Assembly (NCBI GenBank): GCA_965248905.1
Contig: CBDFKS010000007.1
Location: 496,001 to 560,000, forward strand
Direction: 5' to 3'
DNA from: CBDFKS01 sp965248905
Lineage (GTDB): Bacteria; Chloroflexota; Dehalococcoidia; Lucifugimonadales; JAGWBF01
DNA length: 64,000 nt
Under the pieces are notes generated by a model. The model had not been told where the DNA came from, made no database searches, and saw nothing but the letters and a program-made list of their open reading frames with translations. Numbering within the stretch: the stretch's first letter is position 1; each line of letters begins with the position of its first letter. The position numbers were made by a program, and so were the translations under genes. Shown one piece after another: positions 8,833 through 16,622 of the stretch.

Positions 8833-9807
8833 ATGAAGCCAAGGGTACAGAACAAGTTGGCGATAATAGTTGGTGGCACCATGATTCTCGGTTTGGTGCT
8901 CTCCAGCTGCGGTGGGGCGGCACCTACTGCTATCTCAACGCCAACCACTGAGCCTACAGCTACTACCATCCCAACTGCTATCCCGGACCTCCGGGCCACT
9001 ATCTCGGCAGCCGTGCAAGCTACCACAGCGGCTCTGCCAACACCAACACCTCAGCCAACACCCATGGTTGAGCCTACCCATGAGGGGATGATGATGGACC
9101 CCACGCCCACTCATGAGGGAATGACGATGGACCCCACGCCCACTCATGAAGGGATGACGATGGACCCTACGCCCACCCTTGAAAGGACAATGAGCCCCAC
9201 CCCCACGCCTGAGGCCGTGGAGAAGTTCAGCGGCCAAGAGGTGGCAGTGATAGAGGTTGGTAATCGGTTCTGGCCAGACCCGCTCGTGGTCGTCAAGGGC
9301 ATTCCGTCCAAGTTATACCTGTCGAGAACGCACGCTGAGCACGTCAACTCATTTGTCATCGCCTCTGAGTTCTTCACAGATGTGATCCTACCCGGCCAGA
9401 TTGGTGAAATGGAATTCATGGTAGGCGAGGCAGGAGAATTCAAGATAATCAACGCAGGGCACGGCTGGGAAGGGGATTTGGTGGCGGTGGAAACCACCGA
9501 AGAAGCAATGAAATTCAGGCGAGAGAATGGGGTTCAGGAGTTCGCGCTCCTCCACAGCCTGGATGAATTTCGAATCGTTCCTGATAGGTTGGTAGTAGAG
9601 AAGGGCGTTCCGGTAAAAATATATAACATCGCTATGAAATTTGAGCATAGGGTGTCGATTGAGCCTTTTTACGTCCCGGAAGACATCAATGTAAAGCAGA
9701 GATTTAACACAACCATTGAATTTACGCCGGACAAGACCGGAGAGTTCACCATCCTCCACGAGATTCACGGGATGATGGGAACGTTAGTTGTGGTGGAAGG
9801 TGAATAA
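8833..9807 (+). CDS. Cupredoxin-like lipoprotein with Met/His-rich repeat
   Basis: Predicted lipoprotein of 324 residues: signal segment then LVLSSC (Cys26). A Pro/Thr-rich linker (about 30-133) holds three perfect-length copies of an 11-residue unit (T-H-E-G-M-x-M-D-P-T-P), which resembles Met/His copper-binding tracts. Two consecutive beta-sandwich units follow (about 135-225 and 232-324), the first ending GHGWEGDLVAVE and the second EIHGMMGTLVVVE, as in cupredoxins. The usual type-1 copper Cys is absent from both, so the metal site, if any, must be of another kind. The likely role is copper or other metal handling at the cell surface, working with the adjacent thiol-redox proteins; this is inference. 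Confidence 0.8.
   Translation: MKPRVQNKLAIIVGGTMILGLVLSSCGGAAPTAISTPTTEPTATTIPTAIPDLRATISAAVQATTAALPTPTPQPTPMVEPTHEGMMMDPTPTHEGMTMDPTPTHEGMTMDPTPTLERTMSPTPTPEAVEKFSGQEVAVIEVGNRFWPDPLVVVKGIPSKLYLSRTHAEHVNSFVIASEFFTDVILPGQIGEMEFMVGEAGEFKIINAGHGWEGDLVAVETTEEAMKFRRENGVQEFALLHSLDEFRIVPDRLVVEKGVPVKIYNIAMKFEHRVSIEPFYVPEDINVKQRFNTTIEFTPDKTGEFTILHEIHGMMGTLVVVEGE
9076..9174 (+). repeat. Three 33-bp in-frame tandem repeats (Met/His-rich)
   Basis: Units at 9076-9108, 9109-9141 and 9142-9174 encode T-H-E-G-M-(M/T)-M-D-P-T-P. A degenerate fourth unit follows to 9204. The near-identity at DNA level suggests recent expansion. Confidence 0.95.
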
Positions 9808-9824
9808 AGGTTAGGCGATACCAT

Positions 9825-10985
9825 CTAGCCCCCGTTTCGTCCATAGAACTCAGAGTGAGGATAGAACTCTTCCCAGGCCCATTCGAAGGAGCTTACATAA
9901 GGCACCTGTTGTAGCACGGTCCCCTCAAGAGGGCCACTCAAGGCTATGCCTTTGGACGCATCCCAGGTGCTCCCGGTATGCCGGTCAACCAGCACTCCAT
10001 TCTCGATATCGAATTCCAGATCTCTTGGTCCTGCTACGCGTAGGTATATATACGCGGCCTTTGTCTTCGGATCTACCAGCACCACCACTGGGAAAGGACC
10101 TATCCAATCGTTGATGACCCGCTCTTTGCTGGCCAGCCCGAATGGGTAGGCTTTGGCGTGTTCTCCAAGAGTGACTCCGAGGGCGAATTGATCTGTGAAT
10201 GGTTGCCTCGTGTCGAAAAACGCGCGGTCGTCTCCCAGTAGCACCAAGGTATCAGGATGATCGGCTAGCCAGGCGGCCCAGGGCATTATACCCGCAGGTA
10301 ACAGTGTCAGTTCCACGCCCTCTAAATCGCCTTCTATGGCGCGACCCCATGGCTGTGACCATATGCTGCCGGTCTCATGGTCCCACCAGGTCATGGCATC
10401 CATGAACAGGGCGCCTTGGTTACCAAAGGTGTGGGTTTCGCCGTCTATCCTCCGGTCGTGAACCAGACCGGTGAAGCAGATCGGTCACCAGGTGACCAGA
10501 ATGGGAACCCCACCCACCACGTCGTTGACCATCTCTCTGTAATTCAGAGGCCCAACCGGGTAGGCTTTGCTTTCGCCGTTGATGTCCACGCCCATTATCA
10601 GCTCACCGGGATCGAGGCTAGTCAAGTCGCCGGGCACGAACTGGGGCTCATAGATGGGCAAGATGGCATCCTTGGGAAGGAGCTGGCGGAACTCGCTGAA
10701 ATCCACATTCACGTCTGCTCTAAGGCCAAGAAGATCATCCCGTGTATTCCGGCCACTGTCTGCTGTCTGCCTCGGCTCTTCTGACTGCGCTGCCCCATCA
10801 AAAGGCTCGCGGACCGATATAGTCCCTTCCGACGTGTCGACTGGTTCCACTCGATGTCCTGACACATTTGATGGATCAAAAGAGTCTTTGGATGAATTCA
10901 GCACTATAGCCGCAAGAACGCCGATGGCTACGATGGCACCAGCGGACAGTAGGGCCGCAGTGACGGCAATGGTTCTTCGTCTCAC
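9825..10985 (-). CDS. DUF3179 protein with in-frame TGA, candidate selenoprotein (U-P-I-C)
   Basis: Read through one TGA (codon 167, bases 10487-10485) this is a 386-residue DUF3179 protein. Before the TGA: a membrane segment (about 5-30), a variable linker, then the DUF3179 core GVDINGESKAYPVGPLNY, MVNDVVGGVPILVTW. DUF3179 proteins normally continue with a C-P-x-C motif here; in this gene the first Cys codon is TGA and the next residues are P-I-C-F-T-G, then HDRRIDGETHTFGNQGALF and the second half-repeat (AKAYPF, VINDWIGPFPVVV). Frame and similarity are intact on both sides. GTG start at 10985 has AGGAAA upstream. It is convergent with the cupredoxin-like gene. Selenocysteine is the best reading; a pseudogene or TGC-to-TGA error is the alternative. 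DUF3179 function is not established. Confidence 0.85.
10452..10471 (-). promoter_or_regulatory. Candidate bacterial SECIS hairpin in the DUF3179 gene
   Basis: On the minus strand, CCGGTC (10471-10466) pairs perfectly with GACCGG (10457-10452) around an 8-nt loop TGGTTCAC. The loop starts 19 nt after the TGA and has G in its second position, in line with the published bacterial SECIS model. Confidence 0.65.
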
Positions 10986-11096
10986 TATGCTTTCCTCAAA
11001 GTTTCCTATAATCTTTTCGATGTCTTAAGTATATGTCCGATTCAAACCGTGCGTGTTTCTGTTTATTCAAAGCGTCTAACAAAACCTTTTGATGCA

Positions 11097-11147
11097 CCAC
11101 AGCCTAAAGGCTGTGGCATACATGCCCCGCCTGAAGGCGGGGGTTTT
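11097..11147. terminator. Two adjacent strong hairpins ending in a T run
   Basis: CCACAGCC-TAAA-GGCTGTGG (11097-11116) and CCCCGCC-TGAA-GGCGGGG followed by GTTTT (11125-11147). The second has terminator form on the plus strand. Paired hairpins of this kind also mark the ends of IS200/IS605-type elements, but no such transposase is present, so this may be a remnant end. Confidence 0.55.
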
Positions 11148-11320
11148 GATATATCTTATTCAGTCTATCACGGAGCCGTTCTTGTGGCGTCGTTCGAGAA
11201 ATGCGCTTCGTCTTGTCCAGAGTGTGGCCATGTACTAGTACTCAGTCAACTCGGTTTTGGTAATTGTTTAAGAAAACGTCTAAGGTTGCTACCCTTTTTT
11301 AGGAGTGTTGACGTAGGAGG

Positions 11321-11800
11321 GTGGCAGCCATGGGACGAGAACGGTATGTGGTCCGGTTGGAAAGGGAAGAACGAGACCAGTTGGAACGACTGATTCGCGG
11401 GGGAAAGAGCCCAGCGCGAAAGGTTGCCCGGGCCCGTATTCTGCTAAAGGCAGATACGGGCTGGGGGGTGATGCGCATCGTGGAGGCGCTGGACACGTCT
11501 GCGGGTACGGTGTGCCGTACCAAGCGGCGGTACCTGGAGGGAGGACTGAAGCGGGCCTTGGAGGAAGATCCTCGGCCAGGACATCCGACCAAACTGGATG
11601 AGCGGGGGGAAGCGCACCTGATTGCCCTGGCGTGCAGCGAGGCCCCCCCAGGCCATGACCACTGGACCCTGCGGCTCCTGGCAAACAAGGTGGTGGAGTT
11701 GGGGCTGGCGCCCTCCATGTCCCACGAGGGAATTCGCAAGCGGTTGAAAAAAACAGTCTCAAGCCGTGGCAGAAGAAGGAGTGGTGTATTCCCCAGGTGA
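11321..11800 (+). CDS. IS630 transposase, upstream frame (DNA-binding part)
   Basis: First 159 residues of the IS630 transposase: helix-turn-helix/winged-helix DNA-binding region (for example KVARARILLKAD, GVMRIVEALDTSAGTV). After the A7 run at 11747-11753 this frame continues only with an Arg/Ser-rich tail (SSRGRRRSGVF) and stops in the ATGA overlapping the next frame. Shifting by -1 at A7 gives N-S-L-K-P-W-Q-K-K-E-W-C-I-P, the usual IS630 continuation, so the product is probably a frameshift fusion with the catalytic frame. ATG 11338, inside the frame, is a possible alternative start. Confidence 0.85.
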   Translation: MAAMGRERYVVRLEREERDQLERLIRGGKSPARKVARARILLKADTGWGVMRIVEALDTSAGTVCRTKRRYLEGGLKRALEEDPRPGHPTKLDERGEAHLIALACSEAPPGHDHWTLRLLANKVVELGLAPSMSHEGIRKRLKKTVSSRGRRRSGVFPR

Positions 11801-12444
11801 GCGCCGAGTTTGTGGCGTGTATGGAGGATGTGCTGGACCTTTACGCGGAACCCTATGACCCAGAGCGCCCGGTGGTCTGTTTCGACGAGACCTCCAAGCA
11901 GTTGCTGGCGGAAAAGAGGTCTCCGATCCCGCCCAAGCCGGCACGACGGGAGCGATACGATTACGAGTACCAGCGCAATGGCACCCGAAACCTGTTCATG
12001 CTGTGCGAGCCCCTGGCGGGCTGGAGGCATGTGGCAGTGACCGAACGTCGTACCATGGTGGACTTCGCTAAGCAGATGCGGTGGCTGGCCGATGAAGCTT
12101 ACCCAGCGTCCGAGAAGATCCGGGTGGTGCTGGACAACCTCAACACCCACAAACCAGCTTCCCTCTACGAAACCTTCGAGCCCAAGGAGGCTAGGCGAAT
12201 ACGCAAACGCTTGGAGTTTCACTACACTCCCAAGCACGGTAGTTGGCTCAACATGGCAGAGATCGAGTTCAGTGTCTTGGCCAGGCGAGTCCTGCGCCGG
12301 CGTATTGCCGATGAAGAGACTTTGAGTGGCGAGATCGCGGCCCTGGAGGCAGAACGAAACCAAGCCGGAGCAACCATTGACTGGAGATTCTCCACTGTGG
12401 ACGCCCGAGTCAAGCTTCACCATCTCTATCCTGCCAACAATTAG
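11797..12444 (+). CDS. IS630 transposase, DDE catalytic frame
   Basis: Catalytic half of the transposase. The three acidic residues are recognisable: Asp in VVCFDETSKQLL, Asp in VVLDNLNTH and Glu in LNMAEIEFSVL. The ATG at 11797 overlaps the stop of the upstream frame (ATGA), so it could be reached by re-initiation, but the conserved linking segment is only encoded if ribosomes slip -1 on the A7 run at 11747-11753. No other defect is seen, so the element may be active. Confidence 0.88.
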   Translation: MSAEFVACMEDVLDLYAEPYDPERPVVCFDETSKQLLAEKRSPIPPKPARRERYDYEYQRNGTRNLFMLCEPLAGWRHVAVTERRTMVDFAKQMRWLADEAYPASEKIRVVLDNLNTHKPASLYETFEPKEARRIRKRLEFHYTPKHGSWLNMAEIEFSVLARRVLRRRIADEETLSGEIAALEAERNQAGATIDWRFSTVDARVKLHHLYPANN

Positions 12445-12518
12445 GTTGACTGAGTACTAGAATAATCGCCTAAGACGACCCGCACTTTCGCAGCCTTCGA
12501 GTTGAGGGGGAAGAGCTA

Positions 12519-13724
12519 ATGGCAGCCCGGCTTACAGAGTCACAGCAGAAATGGGTGGAGTTGGCCGCCCTGCATGCTGACGATATCGCCACTAGAGCCG
12601 CGGAGCACGATAGGGATGGCAGTTTTCCCTTTGAGAACTTCGAAGCCATGAAGGCCTCCGGTTATACCAATATGCCCATACCAGAAGAGTTGGGTGGCGG
12701 AGGGGCCTCTCTGCTGGACATGTGTCTGGCCCAAGAACGGCTGGCTCGTGGCGATGGGGCCACCGCTTTAGCTGTAAATATGCACTTGGGGTTGCCCTGG
12801 ATAATGGCTGACAACTGGCGAGGCGGTGACGAGAGTGCGCGTCCCTTGTTGGAGCAAATAGCTGAAAAGAAGCTGATCACCTTCGGATCCAATACCGACC
12901 CGAATGTCGATAGCCTACTCGGTGGCACCGGTATGGGTTACACAACGGTTAAGGCACAGCGCACTGACGGTGGATTTATCATCAACGGCCGCAAAGCATT
13001 CGGCACCAACAGTCCCATAGGGGACCTGTTCGGAAGCTCGGCCATCTACGAAGATCCCACGGAGGGTGAGGTCAGCCTTTTGTTTATGATCCCCAAAGAT
13101 ACCCAGGGTCTAATATGCCAGAACGACTGGGACACCATGGGCATGCGGTCCAGCTGCAGCCATAGCTGGGTGTTCGACAACGTATTCGTTCCCGAAGACG
13201 TGGTAATTCGGCGTAAGCCTTGGGAATGGGACCACTATCTTCGTGGACTATTCGCATGGCACGGCGGTACCTATTGCGCCATTTATCTGGGGATTGCCAG
13301 GGCCGCTCGAGACTTCGCGGTAGAGTACGCCAAGCGCACCACAAAGGTCCCATTTCAGTATCCGGAAAGCTACCATCCCGGTACCCAGTTCTTGGTGGCG
13401 GAGATGGACATCAGCTTGAAAGCGGCGTGGACCTTTCAAGTCCAGATAGCGGAGAGGCTCAGCGACCCCAAGGCCAGGGATGACGAGACTCTTGTGGATG
13501 CTTTCTCTGCTCAGTACTTCGGGATGAAGATGGCTGTGGATGTGGTGGACAAAGCGATGGAGATGGTGGGCGGTGCGGCGATGGCCCGACGACTCCCCTT
13601 GGAGCGCTATTATAGGGACGTGCGAGCCGGACCGATTCATCCGCTGGCCGGCTATCATGCCTTGGAAGTCATAGGTAAACACGCCCTAGGCATCCCGCGA
13701 GATAGCAGTCCTCGCTGGGTGTGA
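12519..13724 (+). CDS. Acyl-CoA dehydrogenase family protein
   Basis: FAD-dependent acyl-CoA dehydrogenase of 401 residues. The N-terminal helical domain contains IPEELGGGGASLLDMC, the middle beta domain a typical ITFGSNTDPN...GGTGMGYTTVKAQ region with GRKAFGTNS, and the C-terminal helical domain EMVGGAAMARRLPLERYYRDVRAGPIHP. The ATG at 12519 follows GAGGGGGAAGAGCTA. A second, divergent family member lies at 60064-61224. In organisms of this kind such enzymes are numerous and often act on unusual acids; the substrate cannot be read here. It precedes an amidohydrolase on the same strand. Confidence 0.9.
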   Translation: MAARLTESQQKWVELAALHADDIATRAAEHDRDGSFPFENFEAMKASGYTNMPIPEELGGGGASLLDMCLAQERLARGDGATALAVNMHLGLPWIMADNWRGGDESARPLLEQIAEKKLITFGSNTDPNVDSLLGGTGMGYTTVKAQRTDGGFIINGRKAFGTNSPIGDLFGSSAIYEDPTEGEVSLLFMIPKDTQGLICQNDWDTMGMRSSCSHSWVFDNVFVPEDVVIRRKPWEWDHYLRGLFAWHGGTYCAIYLGIARAARDFAVEYAKRTTKVPFQYPESYHPGTQFLVAEMDISLKAAWTFQVQIAERLSDPKARDDETLVDAFSAQYFGMKMAVDVVDKAMEMVGGAAMARRLPLERYYRDVRAGPIHPLAGYHALEVIGKHALGIPRDSSPRWV

Positions 13725-13823
13725 CGGTTGGTGCTAAATAAATCATTTGCGAAATCCTGATCAAAGGACTAATATCAGACCTATGAAATCCTTGGTAGGG
13801 TATATGAGCGAGGAGGAAGAATA

Positions 13824-15593
13824 ATGGCGTACGATCTACTCATCAAGAACGGGCGTGTGGTTGATGGCTCTGGCGAGCCTTCTTTTTATGCGGACGTGGC
13901 AGTCAAGAACGGTAAGATCGTAGGGGTTGGCAAGATCAATGGGTCGGCCACGCGTATTATCGATGCCGAGGGTCGGGCAGTCGCCCCGGGATTCATCGAC
14001 CATCATACGCACTATGATCCCCAGGCCCTTTGGGACCCGCTCTGCGGTTCCACGGCCCACAATGGCAACACATCGGTGATAGTGGGCCAGTGTGGCACCG
14101 TGCTAGCGCCTGCGCGGCCGGGTGACGGGGACTGGTACCTGGGTTTGTTCCACACCATGGAGGATATCCCACTCGCCGCCATGCGCAAAGGGGTGGACTT
14201 CGCCTGGGAGTCCATTCCGGACTACCTGGAGGCTTTGGGCCGTAACCGGGGTGTCAACGCCGGGGTCTTGGTGGGTCACTCAGGCGTAAGGCGCTATGTT
14301 CTAGGCGAAGCGGCCCAAGAACGCTCAGCGACTCCCGAAGAGATCGAGCAAATGAGGCTGCTGGTACGAGAAGGGATCCTGGCCGGCGCTGTAGGATTCA
14401 GCATCGGTAACTTCGTCGATCAGGGAATGGAGACCTTCGGAGCCAAAATCCCTTCATCAGTTGCCACCGACGAAGAACGATATGCCCTCGCCAGCGTGCT
14501 GGGCGAACTCGGTACCGGCGTTTTTCAAGTGAGTGGTGGTGCTCCTGGCGGCACCTACGGTCCGGCACGGACGGCACAAGAGCTTGCCCGCCGGACGGGT
14601 CGTCCTGCTATGTACAACCTGATATCCCAAGAAGTAAGCAAGCCCGATGAGTGGAAAGAGCATCTGCAGATTTTGGACGAGGCCTTCAAGTCAGGCGCCA
14701 GGGCATACGCTTCCTCGGTGTCTGTGACCGCTGGACCCGTCTTCAACTTGAGACAAGGCCTGGACACCGGTGAGGATGAGGACCTGGCGAGTCCTAAACT
14801 GGCTTTCCAGGGCATGCCGACTTGGGATGCCGTGATGGCTCAGCCTGTTGCCGAGCGAACACGGTCCTTCCGGGATCCCGAGACTCGAACCGCGCTGAGT
14901 GGAGAAGCTATGGAAGGTGCCGGTGCCCAATGGAACGTGCGAATGGGAGGTCGGCAGCTAACCTATGACCGGCGTTGGGGACTGGTGCAGGTTTTCATGG
15001 CTTTCCAGGAGCGAAATAGAGGATTCGAGGGCCAGAGTGTCGAGCAGATAGCCCAGACGCAAGGAAAGGGTGTTATGGACGCCTTCCTGGACCTCGCCCT
15101 CGATGAGGAGCTTGAGACCCGTTTCCAGCTTATCGATCGTAACACAGAGGTGGAATCTCAGAGGCAAATACTGGGCTCCCCTTATACCGTGATTGGTACC
15201 ACCGATGGGGGTGCTCGCCCAGACAAGCAGGACAGATTCGAGTACACCACGCACCTTTTAGGCTATTGGGTGCGCGAGAAGCAGATCATGTCGTTGGAGG
15301 ATGCCGTATATAGGCTGACGGGCAAGACAGCCCTCATGCACGATCTCCATGACCGTGGATTCATTGCTGCCGGTAAAGCTGCCGACATAGTCATCTTCGA
15401 CCCCGATACCATCGCATCCAAACCTCGAATGCCCGTCTATGACCTCCCTGGTGGCGAGTTACAGGTGAAACGGGATGCCGTGGGAATGGACTATGTGATT
15501 GTCAACGGTGAAGTACTGATAGAAGGCGGAGAGTACACGGGAGCTCTGCCGGGGCAGGTGCTCAGGGGCCCATTGTACCAGGGCAGCCGCTAG
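13824..15593 (+). CDS. Amidohydrolase of the D-aminoacylase / N-acyl-D-amino-acid deacylase type
   Basis: Amidohydrolase-superfamily enzyme of 589 residues. Metal-binding HxH is in PGFIDHHTHYDPQALWDP, with later GHSGVRRYVLG, and the C-terminal composite beta domain ends with GLY-type DIVIFDPDTIASKP and VNGEVLIEGGEYTGALPG, as in D-aminoacylases. Such enzymes deacylate N-acyl-D-amino acids and related amides in zinc-dependent fashion; the precise substrate is uncertain. ATG 13824 has GAGGAGGAAGAATA upstream. Its last codons (GGGCAGCCGCTAG) are the beginning of a 96-bp sequence that recurs at 16378-16472 downstream of the GIY-YIG gene. Confidence 0.9.
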   Translation: MAYDLLIKNGRVVDGSGEPSFYADVAVKNGKIVGVGKINGSATRIIDAEGRAVAPGFIDHHTHYDPQALWDPLCGSTAHNGNTSVIVGQCGTVLAPARPGDGDWYLGLFHTMEDIPLAAMRKGVDFAWESIPDYLEALGRNRGVNAGVLVGHSGVRRYVLGEAAQERSATPEEIEQMRLLVREGILAGAVGFSIGNFVDQGMETFGAKIPSSVATDEERYALASVLGELGTGVFQVSGGAPGGTYGPARTAQELARRTGRPAMYNLISQEVSKPDEWKEHLQILDEAFKSGARAYASSVSVTAGPVFNLRQGLDTGEDEDLASPKLAFQGMPTWDAVMAQPVAERTRSFRDPETRTALSGEAMEGAGAQWNVRMGGRQLTYDRRWGLVQVFMAFQERNRGFEGQSVEQIAQTQGKGVMDAFLDLALDEELETRFQLIDRNTEVESQRQILGSPYTVIGTTDGGARPDKQDRFEYTTHLLGYWVREKQIMSLEDAVYRLTGKTALMHDLHDRGFIAAGKAADIVIFDPDTIASKPRMPVYDLPGGELQVKRDAVGMDYVIVNGEVLIEGGEYTGALPGQVLRGPLYQGSR

Positions 15594-15676
15594 GGCCAGC
15601 AGCCTGCCAGCCCCTCAGGATCATCGAAGACAGCTAACTACCGGCCATGGTTCGACAAGCTCACCATGAGCGGAGA
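15581..15676 (+). repeat. Direct repeat, copy 1 (overlaps 3' end of amidohydrolase)
   Basis: Starts within the last codons of the amidohydrolase and matches 16378-16472 at roughly 85 percent by eye. Both copies share CAGCTAACTACCGGCCATGG and the following palindromic unit TTCGACAAGCTCACCATGAG. The region 15594-15868 otherwise contains only interspersed palindromic repeats (15651-15673 and 15791-15815). Confidence 0.85.
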
Positions 15677-15868
15677 AGAGCTGGTGGTTCACCATGAGTG
15701 GATCAGGGCCGGGTGGCTCGCCATAGAGGGAGACGAGCTGGGTGGCTCATTAAATGGGGCCGCAAGTTAATGTTGAAGGATCGGGATACCCCGCTCATCC
15801 TGAGCCTGTCGAAGGATAATCAATCGGTAATTCGACAAGGTTAGGATGAACCTATGTGAGGCACTAAA

Positions 15869-16198
15869 ATGCCTTTCCATGTCTATATATTATGCTGCGC
15901 TGATGGCTCTTATTACACAGGACATACCGACAATCTCGAAAGACGCCTAGCTGCTCACGAAAGGCGTGAAATTGCCGGATATACCTATTCTCGCTTACCT
16001 GTTCAGCTAGTTTTTACAGAGGAATTTTCTTCAAGGGAAGAGGCTTTTCAACGAGAAAGGCAGATCAAGGGATGGTCTAGGATGAAGAAAAAGGCTCTAA
16101 AGGGATGGTCTAGGATGAAGAAAAAGGCTCTAATTGAAAGGGATTGGCGACGGTTGAAGGAACTAGCTCAAGGGCATGGTTCGACAAGCTCACCATGA
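15869..16198 (+). CDS. GIY-YIG endonuclease-domain protein
   Basis: A 109-residue single-domain GIY-YIG protein of the YhbQ/UPF0213 kind. The motif appears as VYILCCADGSYYTGHT, followed by Arg in NLERRLAAHE and Glu in EAFQRERQIKGWSR. Such proteins are small nucleases with poorly known roles. Two oddities: the 11-residue unit G-W-S-R-M-K-K-K-A-L-K is duplicated by a 33-bp tandem repeat, and the last residues (GHGSTSSP) come from one of the interspersed palindromic repeats, so the natural C-terminus may have been lost. The gene is flanked by a direct repeat (15581 and 16378), suggesting it arrived or was duplicated as a unit. Confidence 0.85.
   Translation: MPFHVYILCCADGSYYTGHTDNLERRLAAHERREIAGYTYSRLPVQLVFTEEFSSREEAFQRERQIKGWSRMKKKALKGWSRMKKKALIERDWRRLKELAQGHGSTSSP
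16067..16132 (+). repeat. 33-bp tandem duplication inside the GIY-YIG gene
   Basis: Units 16067-16099 and 16100-16132 are identical and add 11 residues in frame. Their identity indicates a recent event. Confidence 0.95.
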
Positions 16199-16622
16199 GC
16201 GGAGGTGGGTCGGTGGCTCACCATGAGCGGAGCAGTTCTCCTGTGTGCGGAAAAAAGTCAAACGATCGTACTAGGCCGAGAAGAGTGATACGTTAATTCT
16301 GAACCGGCAGAGCTGTCATCCGCTCATCCTGAGCCCGTCGAAGGATGGCACCACGATTGCTTCCTAGGTGAGTCGTGGGGCAGCCGCTAGGGCAGGCAGC
16401 CTGCCTGGACCCTGCAGTTATTGAAGACAGCTAACTACCGGCCATGGTTCGACAAGCTCACCATGAGAGGAGACCTTTCTATCTGGGTCGCCTTGCCAAA
16501 CCCCCTTAGCAAGAGTAGAGTATGACCGTCTAGCGTCGTGATGGTTTCCTAGCTGCAATGGGCATGAACACGCTGGACGGTTCAAATTCAGATAAGTCGC
16601 GAATACAGGAGGTTCTCGTATT
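16199..16622. repeat. Repeat-rich intergenic stretch
   Basis: No gene is visible. The stretch holds a palindromic unit at 16180-16202, its complementary form CGCTCATCCTGAGCCCGTCG at 16321-16340, direct repeat copy 2 (16378-16472) and a further palindromic unit at 16448-16470. Only the last about 40 nt, with an AGGAGG at 16607-16612 (the next gene starts at 16623), look like an ordinary leader. Confidence 0.75.

Larger units (their letters stand above)
11238..12457 (+). mobile_element. IS630-family insertion sequence
   Basis: Bounded by terminal inverted repeats: GTACTCAGTCAAC at 11238-11250 and GTTGACTGAGTAC at 12445-12457, each flanked by TA (11236-11237 and 12458-12459), the target duplication expected of the IS630/Tc1 type. 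The 1220-bp element carries only the two transposase frames. It sits in the gap between the DUF3179 gene and an acyl-CoA dehydrogenase, so no neighbour is broken. Shortly to its left are two hairpins (11097-11147) that may be an older insertion remnant. The terminal GGTTGACTnAGTAC is also found at two MITE-like repeats (28137-28287 and 37044-37169). Confidence 0.9.

Noticed and set aside
10485..10985. DUF3179 gene as a pseudogene with a premature stop
   Set aside because: The downstream half is intact and in frame, TGA falls exactly on the conserved Cys, a hairpin follows, and two further genes show the same pattern.
11049..11237. Possible TnpB zinc-ribbon remnant (C-P-E-C-G-H-V)
   Set aside because: Only seven residues look alike, no second CxxC follows, and the frame stops directly after the IS630 element; too weak to call.
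15594..16622. CRISPR-like array
   Set aside because: The repeats are palindromic units at irregular spacing without unique spacers of constant length.
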